Notes under the pieces: model-generated | Databases searched by the model: none | Told to the model about the DNA's origin: nothing | Seen by the model: the letters and a program-made list of their open reading frames with translations, nothing else | Shown: positions 16,093-25,086 of the stretch, one piece after another | Layout of the letters: each line of letters begins with the position of its first letter | Position numbering within the stretch: the stretch's first letter is position 1 | From: Terriglobia bacterium | GTDB lineage: Bacteria; Acidobacteriota; Terriglobia; Terriglobales; Acidobacteriaceae | NCBI GenBank assembly: GCA_020073185.1 | Contig: JAIQFT010000007.1 | Span: 46,440 to 110,439, forward strand | Direction: 5' to 3' | DNA length: 64,000 nt | Program-made: the position numbers and the translations under genes

Positions 16093-18234
16093 ATGGCTGA
16101 CTTCCTTCTTGAGATCGGGCTGGAAGAGATCCCGGCGCGCATGATCGATGGCGCTGAGACCGAGCTCGGGGCGCGCGTCGCGAAGCTGCTCGTCGATCAG
16201 CGCCTCGATCCTGGAGATGCGCAGGTACCCACCTTCTCGACTCCGCGGCGCCTCGCCGTTCTGGCACGCGGGATCCTCGAGTCGCAGGCGGACACGGAGG
16301 AGCAGGTGCTGGGGCCATCGGTGAAAGTGGCGTACAAGGACGGTCAGCCGACGCCGGCGGCGCAGGCGTTCGCTCGCAAGGTCAAGGTTGACGTTGCGCA
16401 CCTGAAGACGGTGACAACGGCGAAAGGCGAGTACCTGGCGGCGACGGTGGCGCGCAGGGGCCGCACGGCGCAGGAAATTCTGGCGGCATCGTTGCCCCAG
16501 GAGATCAACGCGCTGTACTGGGCGAAGAGCATGTACTGGCGCGAAGGCAAGCCGGAGCGGTTTGTGCGTCCGGTGCGCTGGATGGTGGCGCTGCTCGGCA
16601 ATGACGTGGTGCCGCTGGAGTACGCGGGAATCAAGGCGGCGCGCAGGTCGCAGGGACACCGTCTGCTAGGGCACGATTTCGAGGTGAAGGCGCCCTCGTC
16701 GTACGCGGCCGAGTTGAAGGAAGCGGGCGTATTGGCGCGGCGCGAGGAACGTCTGACGCTGATCCGCAAAGAGCTCGATGACGCCTGCCGAACGATAGTG
16801 GGCGCGCGCTGGCGAGAAGATAAGGAACTGCTCGGCGCCGTGGTCAATCTCACCGAGTATCCGTCCGTCATCCTGGGGAATTTCGAGCGCGAGTTCCTGT
16901 CGCTGCCGGAAGAAGTGCTGGTCACGGTGATGCGCGATCACCAGAAGTATTTCGCGGTCGAGGACGCCGACGGAAAACTGGCGCCGCATTTCCTGGCGGT
17001 GCTGAACACGTCCGGCGATCCGACGGGCATCGTCCGCCACGGGCACGAGCGCGTACTGCGGGCACGCTTCAGCGACGCGCACTTCTTCTGGACCGTGGAT
17101 CAGAAGCATCCGCTGCGGGAGCGCGTGGACTGGCTAAAGAACGTCACATTCCAGAAAGACCTTGGCAGCTACCACGATAAGACCGTGCGGGTGCAGAAGC
17201 TGGCGAGCCAGGTTTCCCAGACGCTGGAGGACGCGGGCGTTAAGCTGCGCGCCGGCATCGTGCACAAGGCGGCGCTCCTGGCCAAGACCGACCTGACGAC
17301 CGAACTGGTGAAGGAATTCACCGAGCTTCAGGGCGTGGTCGGCGGGCTGTACGCCAAGGCGCAAGGAATTGATCCGGCGATCGGCGACGCCATCTACGAC
17401 CAGTACAAGCCGGAGTCCATGGAAGACGCGGTGCCGCGGACGGTCGAGGGCGCGGTGATCTCGATCGCGGACAAGGCGGATTCAATCGCGGGCATGTTTG
17501 CGCTCGGGCTGACCCCAAGTGGGTCGAAGGATCCGTTTGCGCTGCGGAGACAGGCGAACGGGATCATCAAGACGATCGCGGAACACAAGCTGCCGTTGGA
17601 CTTGCCATTGCTGTTCCGCGACGCCCTGGCCGGCTACGCGGGTTCGGAGGCGCAGAAGAAATTCACGGTGTCGGTACAATCCGGCGAAGGCCGGGCCCAC
17701 CTGCTGGCGACCCTTGCCGCCTTCTATCGGGAGCGGGTCGAGTTCTATCTGCGCGAAGCGCTGGGGTTTGCCTACGACGTGGTCAACGCGGTGCTTGCCG
17801 CCGGAGCGAATGATGTCGTGGACGTAGTGGCACGGGCGCAGGCGGTGGCGACGGTGCGCGAGTCGGAAGATTTCGAGGCGATTTCGGCGGCGTTCAAGCG
17901 GATCAAGAACATCCTGCGGCAAGCGAAGGAAACGGGAAAGAACATCGCGAGGCCGTATGAGATCGAAGCGTTGGAGCCCAAAGACCGAACTCTCGTTGAT
18001 GCCATGCGACGCATCGGATCTCAAATAGCGCCTTTGAAAGCAGAAGGGGAATATTTGGAGGCGTTGAACTCAATAGCTACGCTGCGCCCGATCGTCGACT
18101 CTTATTTCGATGACGTGATGGTGATGGTCGACGACGATCGGCTGCGGAAAAATCGTTTAGGTCTTTTGCAGGCTCTTTGCGATGAGTTTTCCACGATCGC
18201 GGATTTTTCCGAGATCGTGACGGAGAAGAAATAA
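16093..18234 (+). CDS. glyS: Glycyl-tRNA synthetase beta subunit
   Basis: 713 residues, standard for GlyS. It begins MADFLLEIGLEEIPARMI and contains STPRRLAVLA, MYWREGKPERFVRPVRW, YPSVILGNFEREFLSLPEEV and MRDHQKYFAVED in order. An HD-like domain follows (TDLTTELVKEFTELQGVVGG), then DPFALRRQANGI and the C-terminal DALR anticodon-binding domain (VMVMVDDDRLRKNRLGLL). It binds and positions tRNA-Gly for the alpha subunit. It is probably in one operon with glyQ. A small GTGAC-N4-GTCAC palindrome at 16037-16050 lies in the gap and is of unknown meaning. Confidence 0.97.
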   Translation: MADFLLEIGLEEIPARMIDGAETELGARVAKLLVDQRLDPGDAQVPTFSTPRRLAVLARGILESQADTEEQVLGPSVKVAYKDGQPTPAAQAFARKVKVDVAHLKTVTTAKGEYLAATVARRGRTAQEILAASLPQEINALYWAKSMYWREGKPERFVRPVRWMVALLGNDVVPLEYAGIKAARRSQGHRLLGHDFEVKAPSSYAAELKEAGVLARREERLTLIRKELDDACRTIVGARWREDKELLGAVVNLTEYPSVILGNFEREFLSLPEEVLVTVMRDHQKYFAVEDADGKLAPHFLAVLNTSGDPTGIVRHGHERVLRARFSDAHFFWTVDQKHPLRERVDWLKNVTFQKDLGSYHDKTVRVQKLASQVSQTLEDAGVKLRAGIVHKAALLAKTDLTTELVKEFTELQGVVGGLYAKAQGIDPAIGDAIYDQYKPESMEDAVPRTVEGAVISIADKADSIAGMFALGLTPSGSKDPFALRRQANGIIKTIAEHKLPLDLPLLFRDALAGYAGSEAQKKFTVSVQSGEGRAHLLATLAAFYRERVEFYLREALGFAYDVVNAVLAAGANDVVDVVARAQAVATVRESEDFEAISAAFKRIKNILRQAKETGKNIARPYEIEALEPKDRTLVDAMRRIGSQIAPLKAEGEYLEALNSIATLRPIVDSYFDDVMVMVDDDRLRKNRLGLLQALCDEFSTIADFSEIVTEKK

Positions 18235-18255
18235 GCGGCGGTCTGCGGCATAGGT

Positions 18256-18352
18256 ACCTCAGGGCCTAAAGCCCTGGAGAGTTTGGGCGGGCTGGACCGC
18301 AGGGCTGAAGCCCTGCGCCACCCGGTTTCGTACAGGCGGGGGCGCCTGTGCC
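18256..18352. repeat. Cluster of three REP-like hairpins
   Basis: Three short stems in a row: CAGGGCCTAAAGCCCTG at 18259-18275, AGGGCTGAAGCCCT at 18301-18314 and ACAGGCGGGGGCGCCTGT at 18332-18349. This is the rest of the glyS-ppdK gap apart from the ppdK leader. These hairpins can also end transcription weakly or protect the mRNA 3' end. Confidence 0.7.
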
Positions 18353-18465
18353 ACAGCGGTTTTCGACGCTCAGGATGACAGCAGTCAAGGTTTTGTGGCG
18401 GATTCGGGTTTTGTGCACCAGGATTTGAAATTCATACGAATTCATATAAAGGATGGAGAGATTCA

Positions 18466-21207
18466 ATGAGCACTACCACGATGGACGTTGAGACTGCGAA
18501 CATGGCCACGGCGAAGGAAGGCGCGACCAAATACGTTTACTTCTTCGGCGAAGGCAAGGCCGACGGCAATGGCAAGATGAAAGACGTGCTGGGCGGCAAA
18601 GGAGCCGGCCTGGCGGAGATGACCAGCGCCGCGCTGCCCGTCCCGCCGGGATTCACCATTCAGACCGAGGCCTGTCGCGAGTATATGCGCGGCCAGGTTT
18701 CGCCGGAGATGAGCCGGCAAACGAACGAGGCGTTGGCGCGGCTGGAAAAGATTCAGGGCCAGAAGCTGGGCGAAGGAAGCAATCCACTGCTGGTGAGTGT
18801 GCGCTCGGGCGCGAAGTTTTCCATGCCTGGCATGATGGACACCATCCTGAACCTGGGCTTGAACGACAAGTCGGTGGAGGCGCTGGCCAAGCGCAGCAAC
18901 AACCCGCGTTTCGCCTACGACAGCTATCGCCGGCTGATCCAGATGTTCGGCAACGTGGTACTGGAAATCCCGAAACCCGCCTTTGACGAGGTGTTCGACG
19001 GCGTCAAGAAGCGCAAGAAAGCGAAGCTCGACACCGAACTCGACGCCGCGGCGCTCAAGGAAGTGATCGCCGAGTACAAGAAGGTGGTCAAGAAGCACAC
19101 CAAGCTCGACTTCCCGCAGGAGCCCAAAGAGCAGTTGACCATGGCGCGTGACGCCGTGTTCCGCTCGTGGATGAACCCGCGCGCCAAGACCTACCGCCGC
19201 ATTAACAACATCGACGACAACCTGGGCACCGCGGTCAACGTGCAGGCAATGGTATTCGGGAACTTGGGCGAAACCAGCGGCACCGGCGTCGGCTTCACCC
19301 GCAATCCCGCCACCGGCGACAAGGAGTTCTACGGCGAGTTCCTGATGAACGCGCAGGGTGAGGACGTGGTGTCCGGCGTGCGCACCCCGATCCACATCAG
19401 CGAGCTGCAGAAGAACATGCCCAACGTTTACAACCAGCTCCGCGACATCACCACGCGGCTGGAAACGCACTACAAGGATATGCAGGACTTCGAGTTCACC
19501 ATCCAGGATGGCAAGCTCTACATGCTGCAGACGCGCAACGGCAAGCGTACCGGGCGCGCCGCCGTGCGGGTCGGGATCCAGATGGTCAACGAAGGGCTGA
19601 TCACCAAGGAAGAGGCGTTCATGCGCGTCGAGCCGAACCAGTTGTACGACTTCCTGGTTCCGCGGCTGGACGAGAAGGGCGTGAACGTCGAAGTGCTGGC
19701 CACCGGCCTGCCGGCGTCGCCGGGCGCGGCCGTCGGGCAGATCGTGTTCACCGCCGATGAAGCGGTGGTGAAGGCGGGCACCGGCAAGAAGAAGAACCCG
19801 GTGATTCTGGTGCGCGGCGAGACCACACCCGAAGACATCCACGGCATGGAAGTGGCGGCGGGCATTCTGACCTCGCGCGGCGGCATGACCAGCCACGCGG
19901 CCGTGGTCACGCGCGGCATGGGCAAGTGCGGCATCGTGGGCGCGGGCGAAATCCAGGTTCACGAAAGCAAGAAGGAAATGCACGTCGACGGGCAGGTATT
20001 CCACGAAGGCGACTGGATCTCGCTGGACGGCACCAGCGGGCGCGTGATCAAGGGCCGTCTGAACACGGTACCGGCATCGGTGGACGATCCCGAGCTGCAG
20101 ACGCTGCTGAGCTGGAGTGAGCCCTACCGCAAGCTGGGGGTGCGCGCCAATGCCGACATTCCGCGCGACGCCATCCAGGCGCGTGCGTTCGGAGCGGAAG
20201 GCATCGGTCTGTGCCGCACCGAGCACATGTTTTTTGCCGAAGACCGCATTCCGCACATGCGCGCCATGATTCTCGCCGACAACGAGAAGGACCGGCGCGC
20301 CGCGCTGAAGAAGCTGTTGCCGATGCAGCGCGCCGACTTCGCCGGACTGTTCCGCGCCATGGAAGGGTTGCCGGTGACCATTCGCCTGCTGGATCCGCCT
20401 CTGCACGAGTTCCTGCCCAAGCGCGAGGAGCTGATGGTGGAGATCGCAGTGCTGGAGGCGACCAAGCCGAAATCTCCGAAGTTGAAAGCGCTGCGCAAAA
20501 TCCTGGCCCGTGTGGAAGAACTGCACGAGTTCAACCCCATGCTGGGCTTCCGCGGCTGCCGCTTGGGCATCGCGCTGCCCGAGGTGACGGAGATGCAGGC
20601 GCGCGCCATCATCGAGGCGGCGGTGCAGGTGGAGAAGGAAGGGGTCAAGACGCACGCCGAGATCATGATTCCGCTTACCAGCATGGTGACGGAGATGGAG
20701 AACCAGGCGGCAATCTGCCGCCGCGTCGCCGAGGAGGTGTTCGCGGAGAAGGAACGCAAGGTGCATTACCTGGTCGGGACGATGATCGAGCTGCCGCGCG
20801 CGTGCGTGGTGGCGGACAAGATTGCGCAGGAGGCCGAGTTCTTCAGCTTCGGCACCAACGATCTGACGCAGACCACCTACGGCTTCTCGCGCGACGACAT
20901 CAACAAGTTCCTGCCCAAGTACGTCTCGGAAGGGATCCTGAAGCAGGATCCCTTCCAGGTGATTGACCGCGAGGGCGTGGGCGACTTGGTGAAGATGGGC
21001 ATCGAGCGCGGGCGCAAGACACGGCCCAAGCTCGAAGTCGGCATTTGCGGCGAGCACGGCGGCGAACCCGCCTCGGTGGAGTTCTGCTACCAGGTGGGCA
21101 TGGACTACGTTTCCTGTTCGCCCTACCGCGTGCTCACGGCGCGTCTGGCGGCGGCGCAGGCCGCGGCGGGCGAAAAGCTGGGAGCCGAGGCGGGAAGAAC
21201 GAAATAG
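18466..21207 (+). CDS. ppdK: Pyruvate, phosphate dikinase
   Basis: 913 residues, normal for PPDK. It has an N-terminal ATP-grasp nucleotide-binding domain (KGAGLAEMTSAALPVPPGF; SVRSGAKFSMPGMMDTILNLG), a central swinging phosphohistidine domain with catalytic His477 in GGMTSHAAVVTRGMGK, and a C-terminal PEP/pyruvate TIM barrel ending with GICGEHGGEPASVEFC and its catalytic Cys. It interconverts pyruvate + ATP + Pi and PEP + AMP + PPi, linking gluconeogenesis and PPi-dependent glycolysis. A well-spaced ribosome-binding site (AAAGGATGGAGAG) precedes the ATG. A terminator follows, so it is a single-gene unit. Confidence 0.97.
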   Translation: MSTTTMDVETANMATAKEGATKYVYFFGEGKADGNGKMKDVLGGKGAGLAEMTSAALPVPPGFTIQTEACREYMRGQVSPEMSRQTNEALARLEKIQGQKLGEGSNPLLVSVRSGAKFSMPGMMDTILNLGLNDKSVEALAKRSNNPRFAYDSYRRLIQMFGNVVLEIPKPAFDEVFDGVKKRKKAKLDTELDAAALKEVIAEYKKVVKKHTKLDFPQEPKEQLTMARDAVFRSWMNPRAKTYRRINNIDDNLGTAVNVQAMVFGNLGETSGTGVGFTRNPATGDKEFYGEFLMNAQGEDVVSGVRTPIHISELQKNMPNVYNQLRDITTRLETHYKDMQDFEFTIQDGKLYMLQTRNGKRTGRAAVRVGIQMVNEGLITKEEAFMRVEPNQLYDFLVPRLDEKGVNVEVLATGLPASPGAAVGQIVFTADEAVVKAGTGKKKNPVILVRGETTPEDIHGMEVAAGILTSRGGMTSHAAVVTRGMGKCGIVGAGEIQVHESKKEMHVDGQVFHEGDWISLDGTSGRVIKGRLNTVPASVDDPELQTLLSWSEPYRKLGVRANADIPRDAIQARAFGAEGIGLCRTEHMFFAEDRIPHMRAMILADNEKDRRAALKKLLPMQRADFAGLFRAMEGLPVTIRLLDPPLHEFLPKREELMVEIAVLEATKPKSPKLKALRKILARVEELHEFNPMLGFRGCRLGIALPEVTEMQARAIIEAAVQVEKEGVKTHAEIMIPLTSMVTEMENQAAICRRVAEEVFAEKERKVHYLVGTMIELPRACVVADKIAQEAEFFSFGTNDLTQTTYGFSRDDINKFLPKYVSEGILKQDPFQVIDREGVGDLVKMGIERGRKTRPKLEVGICGEHGGEPASVEFCYQVGMDYVSCSPYRVLTARLAAAQAAAGEKLGAEAGRTK

Positions 21208-21234
21208 GCTCCAGGTCTCAGCCTTCAGGATGAA

Positions 21235-21263
21235 AGGCTCGGCGGAAATGCCGGGCCTTTTTT
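21235..21263 (+). terminator. Rho-independent terminator after ppdK
   Basis: A 9-bp stem (AGGCTCGGC / GCCGGGCCT, one G-U pair) with a 6-nt loop followed by six T residues. Confidence 0.85.
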
Positions 21264-21325
21264 CCAAAACAGCATTGTGATCTGCGAGACGCGGGTGCAG
21301 GAATTCGGGCAAAGAGGTTTGGGAG

Positions 21326-21787
21326 ATGCAAATGAAGGCGAGTGTGGTGCTGTGTGTGACGGCAATTGTTCTGCTGGCGGTGATGATGTCGGCGCAGTTG
21401 ACGCCGAGGGATTTCCTGCTGTTGGACAACGGCGATAAGATCCTGGTGGACTTTCCGGCGGGATCCCATGGATATATCCAGATCAAGAGCCTGAGCGTGA
21501 AGTCGCGCGTGGACATCGAGGATGCGGCGAAGCGCGGCTTCGACAAGTTGATCCTGACCGACAAGGACGGATGGAAGACGTATCTCGGTAAGGTGGACGG
21601 CGCGAGCATCGCCATTACCTTGCGCGAGGCGCAGAGCAACAATAAGAGCCTGGTGACAGCGGAGTTGCCGGTGGATTCCGACGTGGTAGTGCGCATCGTG
21701 AACAGCGCGCCTCCGCGCATTGCGGGCGGCGATAACAGGAAGAAGGGAACTAGGTGCCCGGTGTGCAACGCGCTGCTGAGCTGGTAA
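21326..21787 (+). CDS. Small secreted protein of unknown function
   Basis: 153 residues. Residues 1-23 (MQMKASVVLCVTAIVLLAVM) are a signal peptide; the mature part begins around AQLTPRDFLLLDNG. No catalytic motif is recognised. The C-terminus has a CPVC pair (RCPVCNALLSW), which might bind a metal or form a disulfide. A purine-rich site (AGAGGTTTGGGAG) lies upstream. The gene follows the ppdK terminator and is probably transcribed alone. I do not recognise the family. Confidence 0.6.
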   Translation: MQMKASVVLCVTAIVLLAVMMSAQLTPRDFLLLDNGDKILVDFPAGSHGYIQIKSLSVKSRVDIEDAAKRGFDKLILTDKDGWKTYLGKVDGASIAITLREAQSNNKSLVTAELPVDSDVVVRIVNSAPPRIAGGDNRKKGTRCPVCNALLSW

Positions 21788-21836
21788 GAAGTTGTGAGTT
21801 TTGAGTCGCGAGTGTACCCGTCTTACCCAGAATCGC

Positions 21837-22439
21837 TCAGTGGGTTTTTTGCAGGCGCGAGATCAGCTTCTGGGCGAGGTTTTCTTCTGATTCCGACCAG
21901 AGTACGCGCCCGCTAATGCCGCAGTTCTTCTCGACGGCGTTGGTGAAGTTCACCAGCTTCTGAACGTTGGCGCGAACGCGAGGTTCGGTAGTGTCGTCGA
22001 GCTCAACGTCGTCGAAAAGGAACGGAGTGTCCAAGCCGAAGTCCACCTGGATGTGGCCGCTCTCCTGGTAGGCGCCGTCGTCGAACTCGAGGCCTTGTGC
22101 GATGAATTGCACCGGGCGCGGCTCGACCACCCACTCGCCGGTTTCCTCGCTCGGCACCCACAGGTCCCAATAGCCTTCGACGACGTAGGCGTAGTCCGGG
22201 TGCGGCAGGTCGCCGACGATGGCGATGGCTTGCCCGGGATCAATACCGGGTCGGAAGCGGCGCTCCAGGATGGTGGGCTCGCTCCAGGAAACCGGATGTA
22301 CCGCGACCGCGCCGATGCCGGGCCGCGCAGCGGAAAGCATGAACTGGCGTACCACGGAGAGCAGGCGCGGCATCATGTCGGACTCAGTGACGTTAGGGAA
22401 CCAGAGGCTGAGGTAGAGGGGATCGGCCATAACGTACAT
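21837..22439 (-). CDS. Conserved-looking hypothetical protein
   Basis: 200 residues from the ATG at 22439 (the ATG at 22430, giving MADPLYLSLWF, is equally possible). It is soluble and acidic, with no signal peptide or membrane segment. Its composition looks like a real protein: aromatic-rich stretches (YVVEGYWDLWVPSEETGEW) and an ordered C-terminal helix region (NVQKLVNFTNAVEKNCGISG). I do not recognise the family. The coding strand runs away from tRNA-Glu. Confidence 0.6.
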   Translation of the reverse strand: MYVMADPLYLSLWFPNVTESDMMPRLLSVVRQFMLSAARPGIGAVAVHPVSWSEPTILERRFRPGIDPGQAIAIVGDLPHPDYAYVVEGYWDLWVPSEETGEWVVEPRPVQFIAQGLEFDDGAYQESGHIQVDFGLDTPFLFDDVELDDTTEPRVRANVQKLVNFTNAVEKNCGISGRVLWSESEENLAQKLISRLQKTH

Positions 22440-22490
22440 TTTAAATGGCCGCCATCGAGTGCGAGATTGCGATTTGTGTGATGCGGTGCT

Positions 22491-22521
22491 TTGACAGGCA
22501 AAGAAAGCGGCTGCTACGATT
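22491..22521 (+). promoter_or_regulatory. Candidate sigma70 promoter of tRNA-Glu
   Basis: A perfect -35 (TTGACA, 22491-22496) and TACGAT at 22516-22521, spacing 19, about 30 bases before the tRNA 5' end. Confidence 0.5.
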
Positions 22522-22550
22522 AAAATTCGACTGGAACTTCCCGCCCAGCG

Positions 22551-22628
22551 TCCCCGTCGTCTAGCCCGGCCTAGGACATCGCCCTTTCACGGCGGTAACG
22601 CGGGTTCGAATCCCGCCGGGGACGCCAA
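22551..22628 (+). tRNA. tRNA-Glu (anticodon TTC)
   Basis: The acceptor stem GTCCCCG (22551-22557) pairs with CGGGGAC (22618-22624), followed by discriminator G and encoded CCA. The anticodon stem-loop is CGCCCTTTCACGGCG with anticodon TTC. The T arm is GCGGGTTCGAATCCCGC. The 3' part from the anticodon stem onward is repeated at 24330-24377. Confidence 0.95.
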
Positions 22629-22858
22629 GATTTTCCGAACCTTTCATTATCTGGCTGGCCGAACGAGCGCGCCCGCCAGGCGTTCATGCCCACGTTGAGG
22701 AAAAAGCGCTCGCCAGATGCGCCAATGAATCCGGGCGAATGCGCCTCCATTGCCGTTCTCAGCACAGATTTGTACAGAGCCGCAGGTTTCTTAGTTTCAA
22801 AAGACAAGTCCTGCTTCCAGCAAACAGTGGACTGCCGCAATCCGACGGCATAGCCGCT

Positions 22859-23638
22859 TCATAACTTACTCGCGTCATTTTCGCAGTAGTTGACCCGCGC
22901 TTCTAGCATTTTGACAAGCATGCGTAGCAGCGCAACCTCCTGGAGTTCCGCACCGCTGCTACCTAAGAATTCCATTCCATAACGATTGCCAACTTGGTTC
23001 CTTACCACAACCGGCAACTTCACCTCGGCGTTCGAGAACGGCGGCGTGAACACCACCCTCAGCTCGTCTCCTAATGTAAGCGGGGTCTCCGCATGAACGG
23101 TTATGCCCCCTTCGCTCAAATCGGTGCCACGTGCCTTTAACCTCTTTCCAGTGCTCGTTGTGATGGTGACCGGCAGGTCGAAACCGTAACGCCGCCAGCG
23201 GCGCTTTTGCGGGGTTGCCGAGGGTGATTGGGGATGATGATCGGGCACTGGCGTTTCCTGCGAAGCATGCAGGTGCAGCCACAACAATGATCGCACGCTA
23301 TCGAGCTCGGCCTTAATCGCCGCCAAATCTCCGCTGGGTGTCGGCGAGGCCAGGGCTTCGATAGCCGCCAGCACCGCGCCCTGCAGTCCGCAGAGGTCTT
23401 GCAATACCTGGCTCGTGTTTACCGGCGGGGAGGTCAGCTCGGCAGTCCTGGGTAGCGGTAAGCTTCGATTGTCTTCTGGTCGAAACCGCGGATCATCGCA
23501 GTCATGATCGAGGAATTCTTCGCGAACTTCCGTTTCCGAGAACCCCGGCGTGAATTCCTTCACAGAGAAGGTCCACCGGCATCCGGCACAGCCAAAGCTC
23601 CTCACCCCGTTCGCATCATTCCACACGAGTCGCTTCAT
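22859..23638 (-). CDS. PilZ-domain protein (putative c-di-GMP receptor)
   Basis: 259 residues. Residues 1-50 include a short C-x-x-C element (FGCAGCRWTF) with later His/Cys (DHDCDDP) that may be a zinc site. The middle is low-complexity. Residues ~145-240 are a PilZ domain with the RxxxR-type KRRWRRYGFDLPV and the DLSEGGI (D/NxSxxG) motif, which bind cyclic di-GMP. It is likely a sensor adapter protein; its target is unknown. It overlaps by 4 bp (ATGA) the next gene upstream on the same strand, so the two were probably co-translated. It lies within the tRNA-bounded segment. Confidence 0.8.
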   Translation of the reverse strand: MKRLVWNDANGVRSFGCAGCRWTFSVKEFTPGFSETEVREEFLDHDCDDPRFRPEDNRSLPLPRTAELTSPPVNTSQVLQDLCGLQGAVLAAIEALASPTPSGDLAAIKAELDSVRSLLWLHLHASQETPVPDHHPQSPSATPQKRRWRRYGFDLPVTITTSTGKRLKARGTDLSEGGITVHAETPLTLGDELRVVFTPPFSNAEVKLPVVVRNQVGNRYGMEFLGSSGAELQEVALLRMLVKMLEARVNYCENDASKL

Positions 23639-24000
23639 CGGATGCTACCCTCCTGGCTTGTTGTATCGGCGCTCCCGACGAAGGGGGCATACCCGCACCA
23701 AATCCCTGCCGCCGAGAGACCCACTGGATCGTGTAGATGTTCCCATCCGAACCCTCGGCCGTTTGAGTGAGATTCACTAGGGTGCCTTGCTTGGTGCTGC
23801 CAAGTCGTTGAGTAGTCAGTGTGACCAAGTGCGTCGGAGGTGCGATTAGTGTCCATGAGCTTGTTGGACGTGTACTGCGACCAACCCATATCTGTCGAAA
23901 GAACAGTGACAGCACGTGGATATTCCCTTTGCTTGGCTTCCGCCGCGAATCCCGGTGCTGGCGCCGCAACTAGCAACATCGCCAGCAGAAGGCTCTTCAT
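23616..24000 (-). pseudogene. Small secreted protein, probably frameshifted
   Basis: A clear signal peptide (MKSLLLAMLLVAAPAPGFAA) starts at 24000 and the frame continues to ~23870 (REYPRAVTVLSTDMGWSQYT). After that this frame becomes low-quality (HPSESHSNGRG), while an overlapping frame gives a protein-like stretch (LVNLTQTAEGSDGNIYTIQW) down to 23616. A single indel around 23830-23870 would join them. If no frameshift exists, the intact frame is 23635-24000 (121 residues). The broken state would fit a decaying island. Confidence 0.4.
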
Positions 24001-24329
24001 TTAGTGCCCCAATTTCGGGCACGCGCCATCAAGGGGAGAGCATCGTATTCTACTCCCGCTCTGAGCGTCCGGGTCACAAGAACCGAAAGAAACTGTGAGT
24101 CGTGCGTGGACCTTTAGACCGCTTGCGCAGGGGGGGCGGGAGGTGTTCTGCCGGGGCGTCAGTTGAGACTCCAGCTCACGAAGCATTAATTGGCGGTGAT
24201 GCGGGGAAACGAAACAGCCGCAAACAGGGCCAAGGCGGCATCAGGTCGTATGGCGAGAGAAGGCGCATGAACACGGGAGCGCGGTAACCCGTTGCAACCC
24301 CTGGCAAGCTTCGGCAAAACCGCTAAAAT

Positions 24330-24377
24330 GCCCTTTCACGGCGGTAGCGCGGGTTCGAATCCCGCCGGGGACGCCAA
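24330..24377 (+). repeat. Duplicate of the tRNA-Glu 3' part (att-like direct repeat)
   Basis: It matches 22582-22629 at 47 of 48 positions and covers the anticodon arm, T arm and acceptor 3' strand with CCA. It lacks the 5' half, so it is not a functional tRNA. From 24378 to 24717 no gene is visible. Confidence 0.85.
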
Positions 24378-24717
24378 CATTCCAAGGGGGTTGAGAGGGT
24401 TCGTTAAGGCGGGGCGGCTCATCCCTTCGGACCGGCCGCCGCTTTCGCTGGCAGAATCGCCCCGACCAACTTGGTTTGTGCTGCTCGCGTCATCGCTGGC
24501 GGCTCGTCTCCGCCAATCTCGAGTTGGGCGATGACGGCTCGACGCTCAAAGTCCGGCTGAAAGACTGGTTGACGTTTGGCGAGGCAGTCGAGACGCCGCT
24601 CGACCTGCTGGTGCTCGGGGTTGGGGCATCGGGAGATTGCGGGCTGGTATTGGAGGCTGCTCCGCGGGCTGCGGATATCAGGTGGCCGGGCCCCTGCAGC
24701 GCATGAATCAGGCTCCT

Positions 24718-24924
24718 TCAGGCGGCGGAGAGGACTAGTCTGACAAGCTGGACGCGGTTGCGGACGCGGAGCTTCTTGTAGATGTTTCGCAGGTGATTCT
24801 TGACCGTCTGTTCAGAAAGATTGAGATACGCAGCTACTTGGCCGTTTGTCCAGCCTTTGGCAACCAGTAAAACGATCTGCCGCTCACGTCGGCTCAGCTC
24901 TTCCACGACAGAACTATTGCCCAT
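24718..24924 (-). CDS. Stand-alone LuxR/GerE-type DNA-binding protein
   Basis: 68 residues from the ATG at 24924 (the frame stays open to an ATG at 25029, giving 103). Practically the whole protein is a GerE helix-turn-helix: LSRRERQIVLLVAKGWTNGQ, VAAYLNLSEQTVKNHL, then RNIYKKLRVRNRVQL. There is no receiver or ligand-binding domain, so activity may be controlled by dimerisation or expression level. It is divergent from the XRE-type regulator gene at 25135 across a region with a 38-bp palindrome, suggesting a linked control circuit. Confidence 0.8.
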   Translation of the reverse strand: MGNSSVVEELSRRERQIVLLVAKGWTNGQVAAYLNLSEQTVKNHLRNIYKKLRVRNRVQLVRLVLSAA

Positions 24925-25086
24925 GTGCCGGCCCAGCACGCAAGGAAATGGGAATTGATACGTTTTCGGAACAAAATCTGTTTTGGAACAAAGGCAGGCA
25001 CGACTCGGCTGTGCGGAAGCCCCGATCAAGGACCTTCCAGTTACACTTGCACAACAGATCGACAGAATGGGCGAAAAAACTCGCAG

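Larger units (their letters stand above)
22582..24377. mobile_element. Small tRNA-bounded genomic island (remnant or satellite)
   Basis: The 48-bp direct repeats 22582-22629 (inside tRNA-Glu) and 24330-24377 differ at one base. This is the pattern left by tyrosine-recombinase insertion at the anticodon loop of a tRNA gene. The ~1.75 kb between holds a PilZ-domain gene and a likely broken secreted-protein gene, but no integrase. The element is therefore either decayed or moved by an enzyme encoded elsewhere. The stretches 22630-22858 and 24001-24329 hold nothing recognisable. Confidence 0.65.

Noticed and set aside
18463..21768. Very long minus-strand open frame (~1100 codons) opposite ppdK
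   Set aside because: Antisense shadow of ppdK: high G+C removes stops, the translation is His/Arg/Val-rich with no domain, and the plus strand is a perfect PPDK.
22571..22840. 89-codon minus-strand frame crossing tRNA-Glu
   Set aside because: Its end (RPRRDSNPRYRRER) is the well-known false peptide obtained by translating a tRNA in antisense.
24476..24706. 76-codon plus-strand frame after the att-like repeat
   Set aside because: No initiation signal and no recognisable motif; could be a remnant but not supportable as a gene.
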